Shown: piece by piece, positions 40,701 through 48,806 of the stretch | Numbering within the stretch: position 1 is the stretch's first letter | How the letters are laid out: each line of letters opens with the position of its first letter | DNA from: Ensifer sp. WSM1721 | Lineage (GTDB): Bacteria > Pseudomonadota > Alphaproteobacteria > Rhizobiales > Rhizobiaceae | Direction of reading: 5' to 3' | Length of the DNA: 64,000 nt | Assembly: GCF_000513895.2 (NCBI RefSeq) | Contig: NZ_CP165783.1 | Span: forward strand, 496,001-560,000 | Program-made: the position numbers and the translations under genes | The notes under the pieces: model-generated | What the model saw: the letters and a program-made list of their open reading frames with translations, nothing else | Told to the model about the DNA's origin: nothing | Database searches by the model: none

Positions 40701-43700
40701 GACCGTCAGCACCGTCGTGCGCCTACGGTCGATTGTGTCATTGCCGTCGAGATCCCACGACGTAGTCGTGGTTCTCCCATCCGCAGACGTCATGATCGTG
40801 GTGCCGTCTAGCTTCGCGCCGGACTTGCCGTAGCCGGTGATGACGGTCGTCTGCGATCCGTCGACGAAGCGCGTGTAGGTTTCGGTCTGATCCGTCTTGC
40901 CGTCGCCATCCGCGTCGCGGACGGTGCTGATCTCGCGTCCACCGGCATTCGTGGTCTTCGTCTGCTTCTCCATGAGCTTCTGCGCGGCGTCGAGTATCGA
41001 TAGGGTCTCGATGACGGAGCCATCGGCGAGCGTCGACTTGGAGCTGACCAGTGAACGGCTGGCGAGACCGAGCGCGGTGCGGTCTTCCGCCACCGTGATC
41101 GTGCGGCCGTCGTGGCTGCGCATCTCGACGGATTTGCCGATCAGCGAACCGTCGGCCTTCTTGCTCGTGATCGTTCGGGTCACCGAGCCGTTGCCGTTCA
41201 GCACCGTGACGTCCGTCGACACCTGATCATGGCTGCCGTTGCCGTCGAGATCCCACAGCTTGGTGATCGACAGGCCATTGGCGCTCGTCGTCGTCTCTGC
41301 CTGGCGGGTGAGGGCCGCACCACTGAGCTCGCTGACGGTCCTGGTCGTCGAGCCATTGGCGTTGAGCGTCGTGACGTCGGTGCGGCTCCTGTCGAAGCTG
41401 CCATCGCCGTTGATATCCCACTTTTGCGTGACGCTGAGCTCATCCGCGGAGGTTTCGGTGACCGCCTTCTCCAGCGTTTTCAGGATGCCGTCCTGGCGAA
41501 GGACCGTCTGCGTTCGGCTGCCGTTGGCGTTGAGGGCCGTCGTCTCGACGAACCGCGCATCGAATGTCCCGTCGCCATTGACGTCGTAGTCGCTGGTCCG
41601 AGCCAAGCCGCTGCCGCTCACCGTGACGGTCTTCTTGCCGACGACCGCCACCCCGTCGGCCCCGAGATCGGACAATGCCGTCGTAATGCTGCCGTCTGCA
41701 TTGACGATGGTGACCGCCTTCTGGTCGATCACCGCATCGCCGTCGATGTCCCGCGTCACAGTCGTCGTGAGCTTGTCGGTGCTGGTCGTCGTGACGGTCT
41801 TGCTTTCGAGCGTGCCGCCGACCTTGAGGTAGGTTTCAGTCACGACCGTGCTGCCATTGGCGTTCAATGTAGTTTCCCGCGTGCGCGAGCGGGTCACACC
41901 GGTGTCGCTCTTGACCCATCGGGTCGTCTCCGACAAACCGTTGGCGCTCGTCTCGACGATGGTGGTGCCCTTCGGGATCCGGTTCGCCACTTCGCCGGTC
42001 CTTACCGTTTTGCTGCCGTCGGCATTGAGGAACGTCGTCGAGGTCACCGTGCGATCGACGCTACCATCGCCGTTCAGATCCGTATCCGCCTTTGTCACCA
42101 ATCCATCGGCGCTCGTTGTGGTGACCGTTCGAGATTGGAGGCGGGACGTGCCACCGGCCAGCACAAAGGTGGACGTCGTCGAGGTCGTGGAGCCGTCGGC
42201 ATTGATGACCGTGGCGTTCGTCACATCGTCGGCGAGATCACCGTCGAGATCGACGCCTGTCGAGACGCTCCTGCCGTCGGCACTCGTCGTCTTCACCGTC
42301 CGTGACAGCGTCATGCCGGCGCCACCAGCAGTGGTGACCGTGTCGACCGTCGCGCCGTTCGCCCGCAGCACACGCGACGTTGTCGTCGTGATGTCCTCCG
42401 TGCCGCTGCCGTCGGCGTCGGTACGCATCGTCTGCGTCAGGCCGTTGCCACTCGTCGTCGTTTCGGTGCTGCCAACCAGGCTGCTTCCGGCGTGGCGCTT
42501 CACCGTCGTCGTCACCGAACCATCGGCATTGATCCGCCTCGTCTCGGTGACGCGAAGGTCGATGGTCGCGTCGCCATTGACGTCCGTTTCGACCGAAGTC
42601 TCGAAGCCGTCGTCGCTCGTCGTCGAGATGGTCCGTTCGATGACTGTGCCATCGGCTGCGCGCAGCGTCTCGGTCCGGGTGCGCCTGCCGTCTGCCCCGA
42701 GAACCGTCTCGCTGGCCGCCTCCCACTCGAACGCTCCGTCGCCATCGTCGTCGGTGAAGAGAACCTGCTTCAGTCCGTCTCGGCTCGTCGTCAACTTCGA
42801 CTGCGCCAGAAGCATGCCGTTCGCCGCGGTCCAGCTATCGGTGAGCGACGTGCTGCCATCCGCGGCCGTCGCGGCAATCGTCCGACGGTCGATGGCGCCG
42901 TCGCCATTCGCATCGACCGACGCCGTCGTCGTCTTGCGATCCGCGCTGACCGTCGTCGTCGTCCATTCCAGCAGCGTGCCGTCGCCGCTCCGGGCATCGA
43001 CAACCTCCGTGCGGCTGCCGTCGCCGTTCAGCATGATGCGGTCGCTGGCAACAAGGTCCGCGACACCGTCGCCGGTAAGGTCCTGTATCGCGGTCTGCGT
43101 CAGGCTATCCGCCGACGTCGTCGTCACGGTTTGGCCGATCAGGCTGCCGTCGCTGGACTTGACCATCACCGTTTCCGTGCGGCTGCCGTCCGCGTTGACG
43201 ACCATGGTTGCGGTTTCGGTCCGCTCGGTCGTCCCGTCGCCGTCGATATCTGTCGTCCGCGTCCATGAAAGGCCGTCCGCCGCCGTCACCTTGACGCTAC
43301 GGCCCGCCAACGCTCCGTTCGGATGTCGGTCGATCACCTCTTCAGTCGTAATCCCGTCCGTGCCGACCGCGATCGTCGTCAGGCGATCGACGGCGCCGTC
43401 GCCTTTGGCGTCGGCCTCAACCGTCACCAGCTTGCCATCGACCCTGCGGGTAGTAACCGTGCGCGACAACAACGTGCCATCGCCGCTCGTGACGCTTTCG
43501 CTTTCGACGGTCGAGCCGTCCGCCTGCGTCACCTTTTGAGTGGTTGCAACGCGGTCCACCGTGCCATCACCATCGATCTCGGTGCGGACACTCTTCGTCT
43601 TGCCGTCGGCGCTGATCGTCGTTTCCTCGCGACCGAGGAGTGTGCCGTCGCGGCCGTAGGTGGCAATCCCTGTCGCCGTGCTGCCGTCGCTGCCTGCCGA

Positions 43701-46088
43701 AATGCGCACCTCGCGCCGATCATCGACGGTGCCGTCGCCATCGAGGTCGGTAAGCACGCTCCGGCTGCGCCCGTCGGCGCTCGTGGTTGTCGTCGAGCCG
43801 TTTCTGAGGCTGCCATCGGCATTGCGCGTGTCGATCGTGCGCGTGCGGTTACCGTCGCCGTTCACCAAAGTCGCGTCCGAGACGACGGTGTTGTACTGCC
43901 CGTCGCCGTTCTCGTCGATGGAGGTGGTCTTCGAGAGGCCGTCCGCGCTCGCCGTGACGCTGACCTGCGTGAGCACGCTTCCATCCGCTGCGAGCGCCTT
44001 GGTGACGGTCGTCATCGAGCGGTCGGCATGGACGGTGAAGACCCCGGTCTGATCGACGATGCCGTCGCCGTCCTGGTCGATGGTCGTCGTTACTGTCTGG
44101 CCGCCGGCGCTGGTGATCGTCATCGTGCGGTCGCGGAGCGACCCGTCAGCATTGAAGTTACTGACCACGCGCGTCCGGTTGCCGTCGCCATCGGTCGTCA
44201 GCTCGACCCGCTGCGAGCGGTCGAAGGTGCCGTTGCCGTCCTCATCGTATTGCGTGACCGTCGTCTGCCCGTCTGCGCTCTTGGTGATCAGGTTGCGGAA
44301 GGCAAGGCGGCCGTCCGGCGTGTAGCCGAGGATATCCTCCGTAACCGATCCATCGGCGTTCGTCGTCGTGCTCCTGCGGATGACATAGCCATTGTCGTCG
44401 GCTGCGAGCCGGGCGTCCCCGACCGTGCCCGTCGATCCGTCGGTGCGCGTGAAGGTCGTCGTGCCAAGGATTGCCGAGCCGTCGCCGAAGTTCTGGCCGC
44501 TGCCGCTCGGCGTCAGGTCGATCGAGGCGATGCCGAGCGAATCCAGCGACGCGAGCTGGCCGTCGACCAGGACCTTGAATTCGGACCAGCGTGCGTCGCC
44601 GGCGTCGAGCTTGCCATTGCCGTTCGTGTCGAAGACGTTCTTGATCGCCTCGAGATCGCCGGTCGCCGATTTGTCCCACTCGGTGAAGATGAATTCGCTG
44701 GCGTTGCTGACCTTGCCGTCGCCGTCGACGTCGAGAACGAGCATGCCGGTGCCCGCGCCGGCCGAGGCCATACGGTGCAGGTAGCCGCTGCCGTCGAGAT
44801 CTACGAAGAACGAAGAGGAGGAGAGGGGATCCACCGAAAGGCCGTTGCCAGCGATGTCGAAAAGCACCGGGCTCCAGGCGGTACCTCCGGAACTTGAGCC
44901 GCGGTCCCAACTGTCGCGGTCCCAACGGCCGTAAGATCCGGTGTCCTGGTTGTCGCGTTTGCCAGAGGAGGTGTCCCGCCAACTGCCGTAAGAGCCGGTG
45001 TTTTGATTGTCGCGTTTGCCGCTTGACGAGCCGCCAGTGGATCTGGACCCGGTCCGCGAAGACCGCGTACCCCCTCCATTCGAAGACCCGGTGCCTTGCC
45101 GTCCGGAGGAAGAACTGCCCGTGTTGCCCCTAGAATATCCGCCGTGGGAGTCGACGCCGCTGTAATGGTCCCCACTGCGGCTGCCCCCGCCAGTGCTGCG
45201 GGAAGGCTTGCTCGGTTTCTGCGGCTTGTTCGGGTTGAGCGACGTCGGCTTTTGCGGGTTTTGGTCAACTGTGTCGACAAGTGGCGATGGAGCGACCGGC
45301 TGCAGCGGAATGTCTACCGTTTTCGTCGTCGCTGGGGTAAGCGAAATGCTTCCACCTGACGGCAGGTCGAGCGGGGAGAGCGGGCTCGTAGTCGGCGTCG
45401 TGATCGGGTCCAGAACGCTTGGAGCAACTGGTGAGATGGCATCCGAATTGGTTGGAAGAGATACCGGCAGATTTGGCCGTATATCGGGGGCTCCGGAAAT
45501 CCGGAGTGTCTCTGAAATCACATCCAAGGCGTTCGTGTAGCCGAACTCGCCAGGGTAGCTGCCGGCTATTCTAGCGGGGGAAACAGCAAAGCCCTCAGGT
45601 GAGAAATTGCGGCCGCGAACGAAGCCCGCCAACGCTTCGCCAAGCGTATGCGCAATCGCATCCAACATCGACTGCGTTTTCTCAGCACCTACGAAGCTCC
45701 CTACTGCTGCTCCGCCAAAACCGCCGATAACAGAAGCTGCAGGTGCCACTTCGGGGCCGAACGTGACGGTTCCGATCCTCGCTCCAAGCAATGCGCCGCC
45801 TCTAAGACCGATTCGCATTCCCGCGACGCTGCCAACAAACGAGGTTCCCTGGGCGATGAACTCTTCTTTGAACCGCCCATCTACAGCCGCCCCCACTAGC
45901 GCTGGCGTTACAAAGATGCCCGCGTCGATTACTGCGGCTGTCCGACCGATCAATCGGCTTGCCGACTCCAACCCCGACGAGCCGTACTGAGCAATCCCCG
46001 ACAAAACTCCATCGAAGTAAGCGCCAATTGCTGACCCGGCGGTGCCCCAGCCAGCCCAGCCACCATTGCTGTTTGTAGTCTCAGACAT
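37725..46088 (-). CDS. Giant EF-hand-rich repeat protein (second paralogue)
   Basis: 2,787 residues; the start has a good AGGGGG ribosome site. Residues 1-150 are glycine- and alanine-rich with hydrophobic stretches (AVIDAGIFVTPALVGAAV, APAASVIGGFGGAAVGSF), possibly membrane-active. Residues 190-290 are a Pro/Ser/Thr linker and 290-400 a Gly/Ser/Arg-rich linker with a 19-residue duplication. An EF-hand-like module follows near 403 (SPVLFDIAGNG, DVDGDGKVSNASE, DTNGNGKLDAGD). About two dozen 55-residue Asp-loop repeats run to near 1960, then YD...W repeats to about 2560. The last 190 residues (VLLDLDQSGHID, DWDADGERD, canonical loop DHNQNGVTDAGE) match the end of the protein at 22770. There is no signal peptide and there are no RTX nonapeptides. 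Type I export, perhaps by the HlyBD pair at 31270, is inferred. Confidence 0.85.
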   Translation of the reverse strand: MSETTNSNGGWAGWGTAGSAIGAYFDGVLSGIAQYGSSGLESASRLIGRTAAVIDAGIFVTPALVGAAVDGRFKEEFIAQGTSFVGSVAGMRIGLRGGALLGARIGTVTFGPEVAPAASVIGGFGGAAVGSFVGAEKTQSMLDAIAHTLGEALAGFVRGRNFSPEGFAVSPARIAGSYPGEFGYTNALDVISETLRISGAPDIRPNLPVSLPTNSDAISPVAPSVLDPITTPTTSPLSPLDLPSGGSISLTPATTKTVDIPLQPVAPSPLVDTVDQNPQKPTSLNPNKPQKPSKPSRSTGGGSRSGDHYSGVDSHGGYSRGNTGSSSSGRQGTGSSNGGGTRSSRTGSRSTGGSSSGKRDNQNTGSYGSWRDTSSGKRDNQDTGSYGRWDRDSWDRGSSSGGTAWSPVLFDIAGNGLSVDPLSSSSFFVDLDGSGYLHRMASAGAGTGMLVLDVDGDGKVSNASEFIFTEWDKSATGDLEAIKNVFDTNGNGKLDAGDARWSEFKVLVDGQLASLDSLGIASIDLTPSGSGQNFGDGSAILGTTTFTRTDGSTGTVGDARLAADDNGYVIRRSTTTNADGSVTEDILGYTPDGRLAFRNLITKSADGQTTVTQYDEDGNGTFDRSQRVELTTDGDGNRTRVVSNFNADGSLRDRTMTITSAGGQTVTTTIDQDGDGIVDQTGVFTVHADRSMTTVTKALAADGSVLTQVSVTASADGLSKTTSIDENGDGQYNTVVSDATLVNGDGNRTRTIDTRNADGSLRNGSTTTTSADGRSRSVLTDLDGDGTVDDRREVRISAGSDGSTATGIATYGRDGTLLGREETTISADGKTKSVRTEIDGDGTVDRVATTQKVTQADGSTVESESVTSGDGTLLSRTVTTRRVDGKLVTVEADAKGDGAVDRLTTIAVGTDGITTEEVIDRHPNGALAGRSVKVTAADGLSWTRTTDIDGDGTTERTETATMVVNADGSRTETVMVKSSDGSLIGQTVTTTSADSLTQTAIQDLTGDGVADLVASDRIMLNGDGSRTEVVDARSGDGTLLEWTTTTVSADRKTTTASVDANGDGAIDRRTIAATAADGSTSLTDSWTAANGMLLAQSKLTTSRDGLKQVLFTDDDGDGAFEWEAASETVLGADGRRTRTETLRAADGTVIERTISTTSDDGFETSVETDVNGDATIDLRVTETRRINADGSVTTTVKRHAGSSLVGSTETTTSGNGLTQTMRTDADGSGTEDITTTTSRVLRANGATVDTVTTAGGAGMTLSRTVKTTSADGRSVSTGVDLDGDLADDVTNATVINADGSTTSTTSTFVLAGGTSRLQSRTVTTTSADGLVTKADTDLNGDGSVDRTVTSTTFLNADGSKTVRTGEVANRIPKGTTIVETSANGLSETTRWVKSDTGVTRSRTRETTLNANGSTVVTETYLKVGGTLESKTVTTTSTDKLTTTVTRDIDGDAVIDQKAVTIVNADGSITTALSDLGADGVAVVGKKTVTVSGSGLARTSDYDVNGDGTFDARFVETTALNANGSRTQTVLRQDGILKTLEKAVTETSADELSVTQKWDINGDGSFDRSRTDVTTLNANGSTTRTVSELSGAALTRQAETTTSANGLSITKLWDLDGNGSHDQVSTDVTVLNGNGSVTRTITSKKADGSLIGKSVEMRSHDGRTITVAEDRTALGLASRSLVSSKSTLADGSVIETLSILDAAQKLMEKQTKTTNAGGREISTVRDADGDGKTDQTETYTRFVDGSQTTVITGYGKSGAKLDGTTIMTSADGRTTTTSWDLDGNDTIDRRRTTVLTVNADGSETSVSTDTTATGAVQSKTTEKVSADGRTEVVSRDLNGDGVTDSTETTVKDLSGAAVTTTVNNAEARKAAYLVDSDVNWKEAIAAQSETTVTTDGLGRTTRSDFDGNGTYEYVEVATTQIDGSIVSTITETNAAGTVVAKGTRIESADGRTVKLEKDANNDGVRDRTQTAITHLNGAVTLTTVEWTATGSVNETVTESFSATGKLTRRLTTDSAGRRIGELLLLADGTMTDSAYDGTSGKLLSVTELNKDGIPVTASFYDPLGAETWKEVIQTFDVAGKIIKQVQANDDGTKETTTFDVADAQTWEQQVDVTDTAGTLTRRSFLNDDRTRVTTLYDVASAKTWSTLVQYVDSANRLTKQEQTNDNGTKVTDWFDVTDAQAWTRQTYFYDAAGAQTQRSWVNDDNTKTNIYYDTTKTKGYSSLTQYLDAAGKLTQQDQVMDNDTKRIDWYDVAGTKTWTQQTDLFDTAGARTQSSFLNDDNTRTNTFYDVVKTQVYSSLTDYLDTAGKLTKRHQTMDDGTKQTDWYDVPDAQAWAQQTYSYDAAGATIKKTWLNDDGTKTIIFYDVTKTKGYSSLTQYLDTAGKLMRQVQVNDNGTKQTDWYDLADTKAWWQQTDWNDASGALIQRSYLDDSKTRATTKYDPADAATWTTIVQNFDTAGKMTKQVKTNDDGSKETTTYDVADAQTWAQQIDLANSAGAVTHRTYLYDDKTKTVITYDVNGTQTWSRIEKFYNVAGQLTSTATYAGPYPLITKYDFDNSKSWSFYEEQLRHNVARPGNPLELFVTTTWDDGRVSYGSTRPPVLLDLDQSGHIDLRPFDPLATSGPTFDWDADGERDVTAWVGPDDGLLAIDLSANGEAGADGLIDQERELAFASWVEDGRAVSDMEGLRLVFDTNDDNVLDIQDERWNEFRVWQDHNQNGVTDAGELLTMSEAGIQLVNLLRSTNGAKAFDDGSIITGTSSMTMTDGTTRLVADTTLSFRPSSVVNQIT
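38953..39864 (-). repeat. Four 228-nt tandem units in the YD...W region of the second giant
   Basis: Homologous sequence (TCAAGGTACTGGGT-like on the plus strand) recurs at 38953, 39181, 39409 and 39637, exactly 228 nt apart. Each unit encodes 76 residues made of two 38-residue halves with a DDGTK...YDV...W pattern. The exact phase indicates recent tandem duplication. Confidence 0.75.
40190..44380 (-). repeat. Stalk of about 55-residue coding repeats (second giant)
   Basis: Tandem degenerate units of about 165 nt with D-x-D/N-G-D-G-x-x-D loops, NADGS and TTSADG turns, of the same family as those in the protein at 22770. The repeats lack stop codons on the opposite strand, which explains the long antisense frames there. 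Edges are approximate. Confidence 0.7.
44931..45044 (-). repeat. 57-nt direct duplication in the linker of the second giant
   Basis: Two near-identical 57-nt units (GTAAGA landmark at 44931 and 44988) encode the 19-residue unit SSGKRDNQ-N/D-TGSYG. It lies in a flexible, positively charged linker just before the first EF-hand module. Confidence 0.75.
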
Positions 46089-46099
46089 TCAGCCGCCCC

Positions 46100-46354
46100 C
46101 TAGCGAAATCCATTCCACACATATTCGGCAAACTTCGAAACGATCATCAGATTCAAACTAACGGGGTCTGCATCCCATCGCTTGTCCTCCCGCAAGAAAA
46201 AGATTTCATAGATCTTTCCAATTGCCACTAAGAATAGAACCCAGGAAACGACGGCATAGGCATACTCAACGATGTACGTAATAGATAATATAGACCCGAC
46301 TAGAGCTATTCTATACAGAAAAATGTGTCTTCTTATCATTTCGATAAAGTTCAT
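46100..46354 (-). CDS. Small membrane protein upstream of the second giant
   Basis: 84 residues from the ATG at 46354, chosen because GAGG lies six bases upstream and the ATG overlaps the stop of the preceding ORF (ATGA). An in-frame start at 46378 would add eight residues. Two transmembrane helices are apparent (IALVGSILSITYIVEYAYAV and VSWVLFLVAIGKIYEIFFL), followed by a short charged tail. I do not recognise the family. It ends 11 bases before the giant gene and overlaps its ribosome-site region, so co-expression is near certain. Its position parallels the membrane-anchored protein at 22379, though the two share no visible sequence similarity. An immunity or accessory role is a hypothesis. 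Confidence 0.65.
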   Translation of the reverse strand: MNFIEMIRRHIFLYRIALVGSILSITYIVEYAYAVVSWVLFLVAIGKIYEIFFLREDKRWDADPVSLNLMIVSKFAEYVWNGFR

Positions 46355-46575
46355 TGTGCCTCGCGCTGCCAATGCCACTTGATGCGCGTTCCCAACTTTG
46401 CGTTCCTTTTGATCTCAAGTCTGTATCGACTCGACTTTATCGGTGCGTTGAAGTTGATGGATACTCTCCTGTTTAAGTCTCCGCAAGCTATGATTGCGAC
46501 ATGATCCACAATTGCAAGTTTGTACCCGATCGGGCTTGGTGCCGCCTGCTCGCAACGAAGATCGATGATGCACAA
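46351..46575 (-). CDS. Small hypothetical ORF coupled to the membrane protein
   Basis: Up to 74 residues; the stop overlaps the next start as ATGA. The C-terminal half is protein-like and basic (SINFNAPIKSSRYRLEIKRN, AKLGTRIKWHWQREAQ). No family is recognised. The 5' end overlaps the RES pseudogene on the other strand, so it may be the 3' remnant of a longer gene cut off at that junction. A start within the frame, such as at the GTA/AGGAG region near 46460, cannot be decided. Confidence 0.4.
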   Translation of the reverse strand: MCIIDLRCEQAAPSPIGYKLAIVDHVAIIACGDLNRRVSINFNAPIKSSRYRLEIKRNAKLGTRIKWHWQREAQ

Positions 46576-47142
46576 GCCAAAACTCTATCCCGGAAAGAGT
46601 GACCTTCGCCGCGCTGGGCGAGGCCGAGCGGCGTCGAGATCCGGCGCCGAGGAGGCCTCACAGTCTTGCGCGCACGCGCGCTGCCGTCGCGTAATGGCGC
46701 TGCAATAAGAGGAGCGCGCTTCAACCCGAAAGGCGTGCCGGCGCTGTACCTTGCACTGATTATCACGACGGCGGTCAAGGAAGCCAACGGATGCTTTGTT
46801 ACACCGTATTGATCTCTGCGTGCTCTGCTCTGACGACGTCGATTGCGAGGACGTAGCTGATCTCACGACGGAGAAGGGGAGGGCGGACTACGCCATATCG
46901 CTGGAGGAGATGGCCTGTAGTTGGGGAAGCGCAGTTGCATGGGGGAGACGTCCCGCTTCATGGGAGATTTATGACCGCCTTTATACGCATGGGATCGCCG
47001 GTATACTGGTACCGAGCTTTGCGCCGGGTGCCCAGGAAGACGACCGAAATCTCGTCCTATGGACGCGGAGTATCTACCACATCGAGTAGCGGTAAACGAT
47101 CCGAGCGGCCGGCTATCGAAAGACCAGTTGTCCTGGAGTTAA
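46568..47142 (+). pseudogene. RES-domain toxin pseudogene with two frameshifts
   Basis: Three consecutive frames together read as one RES-family protein. The first gives GAAIRGARFNPKGVPALYLA and ITTAVKEANG. The second, from about 46790, gives CSDDVDCEDVADLTTEKGRA, EEMACSWGSAVAWGRRPASW and GILVPSFAPGAQEDDRNLVL. The third, from about 47075, gives PHRVAVNDPSGRLSKDQLSW and the stop. RES toxins are partners of Xre/DUF2384 antitoxins and act on NAD+. No antitoxin gene is recognisable next to it. As written the gene is dead. The N-terminal limit is uncertain. Confidence 0.75.
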
Positions 47143-47234
47143 GGGAGTATTTGTCGGGCCGTAAAGGTCGACCAAGGTCACGAAGCGGTGCGGGCGCAAA
47201 GCCGAAGGACGCTATCTGTCTTTCTGGTGAGCGC

Positions 47235-48413
47235 CTAGTCGGTGGCACTGTTCGCAATGCTTACGCCCGAACTTGCGACACCTATCGGCTGGGCGACAAA
47301 TTCTAGGAACTTCGCGATATCGACCGAAGGATGGCGGGAGGCGTAGATCACGTCGCGGTTCTTGATCGGGAATGTCTGACCGACGATCAGGCTGTCCGGA
47401 TTGGTCATGTTGAAGCGGTAGACGATTGGATAGCGGCCGACGCTGTCGGCCTTCATGCCCTTGCTCAGCAGCGTATGGAAACGCTCCTGCCCGAGCAGGC
47501 TCATGACGATATCCGGCTCCTCGTAGCGGAAGACGAAGTAGCCCTTCGCGTCGACCGTCTGGTCGGCGCCGCCGCCGGCAAGCGCTACCGCTTCGAGCAG
47601 GTTCAGGTCGTTGGAGCCGAACTCGACGCGCTGATTGGCCCGGACCTGGCCTAAGATCGTGAAGGTGCGCGGGTCGCGGGTGACGAAGATCTGGTCGCCC
47701 GGCTTGACGTGGATGTTTTCCGACGGGTTGGCGATGATCGATTTCAAGAGGACCGTGCCGGTCTTCTTGCCGCGCACGAGCGTGACATAGGTCTCGTAGG
47801 GCTGCGCCGCCGGGCCGCCGGCCTTGGCGATGACCTCGTTGATCGTTTCGCTGACGAGGTTGAGCGGCACCACCGAGGGACGACCGACGGCGCCGGAAAC
47901 GGTGACGATGCGCGAGGCCGTCGACGTCGACGTCACGATCACGTCCGGCTCCACCGCCTTCTGTTTCAGCGCGTCGAGGATTGCCTGCCGCGCCTGTTCC
48001 AGCGTCAGGCCGGCAAAGCGCACCGAGCCGACATAGGGGATCGCCGCCTTGCCGTCGGGCTGGACGACCAGGTCGATGCTCGTCTGCTTCGATTCCGTTG
48101 TGGAAAACAGGCCGTCGCTGCCGGCCTCGAAGATCGTCACCTTCAACTGGTCGCCGACGCCGATCACCACCTGGCCGACACCGCCGCCGATGCCGAAGCG
48201 GCGGCTGAGCGTGGTGGCGACATAATCGGAAACGAGCCGCGCCGATTGGCCGTCAACGTCGACGATATCGAACACCGTGGCGTTCTTTCTGCCGATCTGT
48301 GCACCGGATTGGCCGGCGTCTGCGACGATATCGGTTGCCAGAGGGCCCTCGCCCGGTACGGCTTGACATCCCGCAAGCGCGGTACAAAGCAAAAGGGCAG
48401 TCACTCGTTTCAC
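47235..48413 (-). CDS. Polysaccharide export outer-membrane lipoprotein (Wza/KpsD-like)
   Basis: 392 residues from the GTG at 48413, preferred because GGAG lies seven bases upstream and it gives a clean lipoprotein signal (RVTALLLCTALAGCQ, lipobox LAGC). The open frame extends further upstream to 48530 without a signal sequence. The body has a poly_export domain (VGDQLKVTIFEA, DLVVQPDGKAAIPYVGSVRF, GLTLEQARQAILDAL), then SLBB-like segments (VSGAVGRPSVVPL, ILGQVRANQRVEF). Such proteins form the outer-membrane channel for capsule or exopolysaccharide. It is divergent from the capsule genes beginning at 48807 and should be the outlet for the KpsMTE-type exporter; it resembles rhizobial RkpU in role. 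Confidence 0.88.
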   Translation of the reverse strand: MKRVTALLLCTALAGCQAVPGEGPLATDIVADAGQSGAQIGRKNATVFDIVDVDGQSARLVSDYVATTLSRRFGIGGGVGQVVIGVGDQLKVTIFEAGSDGLFSTTESKQTSIDLVVQPDGKAAIPYVGSVRFAGLTLEQARQAILDALKQKAVEPDVIVTSTSTASRIVTVSGAVGRPSVVPLNLVSETINEVIAKAGGPAAQPYETYVTLVRGKKTGTVLLKSIIANPSENIHVKPGDQIFVTRDPRTFTILGQVRANQRVEFGSNDLNLLEAVALAGGGADQTVDAKGYFVFRYEEPDIVMSLLGQERFHTLLSKGMKADSVGRYPIVYRFNMTNPDSLIVGQTFPIKNRDVIYASRHPSVDIAKFLEFVAQPIGVASSGVSIANSATD

Positions 48414-48806
48414 TACGACACTCCGTATTCGGCACAGCCATGATTCTATTGAAGGAACTGCGCCGCATAAATTCCGCCGGCCCCTGAAAAGCACAAACAC
48501 CGTCCCGCAACAAGCCACCTCTCCGTACACAGTAGCCGAGTGATTCGGGACTGCGCCTCTGCAGCTATATAGCCAATTGCCCTCGCGCGTTTTTTAGCCT
48601 CGTCCAAAACAACCAACGTTTGCGACAGCGTAACGCATAGGAAAGAGTGCGCATTGATCTCGCAGCTTGCAGCTCTGGAGTCCATGGGCTTGACCGTGGC
48701 CTGGGATTAGGCTGTACAGCTTCTGGCTCAGTGAGAGGCGTCTCCGCCAGACGCTCAAAACGTCCTGAGGGGCTTGAAATAACACGCAGGGGATTCGACG
48801 GCTCGC
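48414..48806. other. Divergent intergenic region of the capsule locus
   Basis: About 390 bases between two divergent genes. It holds a plausible promoter for the rightward operon (48689-48717). For the leftward gene a CTATAT-like box is visible on the minus strand near 48570, but no matching -35 was found. No RNA gene is apparent. Confidence 0.5.
48689..48717 (+). promoter_or_regulatory. Putative promoter of the capsule/heptose operon
   Basis: CTTGAC (48689-48694), a 17-base spacer, then CTGTAC (48712-48717). This matches the rhizobial housekeeping pattern CTTGAC-N17-CTATAT with a full -35 and four of six bases in the -10. The leader to the ATG at 48807 would be about 85 bases. Confidence 0.5.

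Noticed and set aside
41848..44897. Long plus-strand frames (up to 563 and 524 codons) antisense to the second giant
   Set aside because: They arise because the repeated minus-strand codons lack stops in other frames; the translations are low-complexity Val/Ser/Pro- or Arg/Asp-rich with no domains.
48414..48530. Upstream extension of the Wza-like protein to 48530
   Set aside because: It would bury the lipoprotein signal inside the chain; the GTG at 48413 has a GGAG site and gives a normal lipobox.
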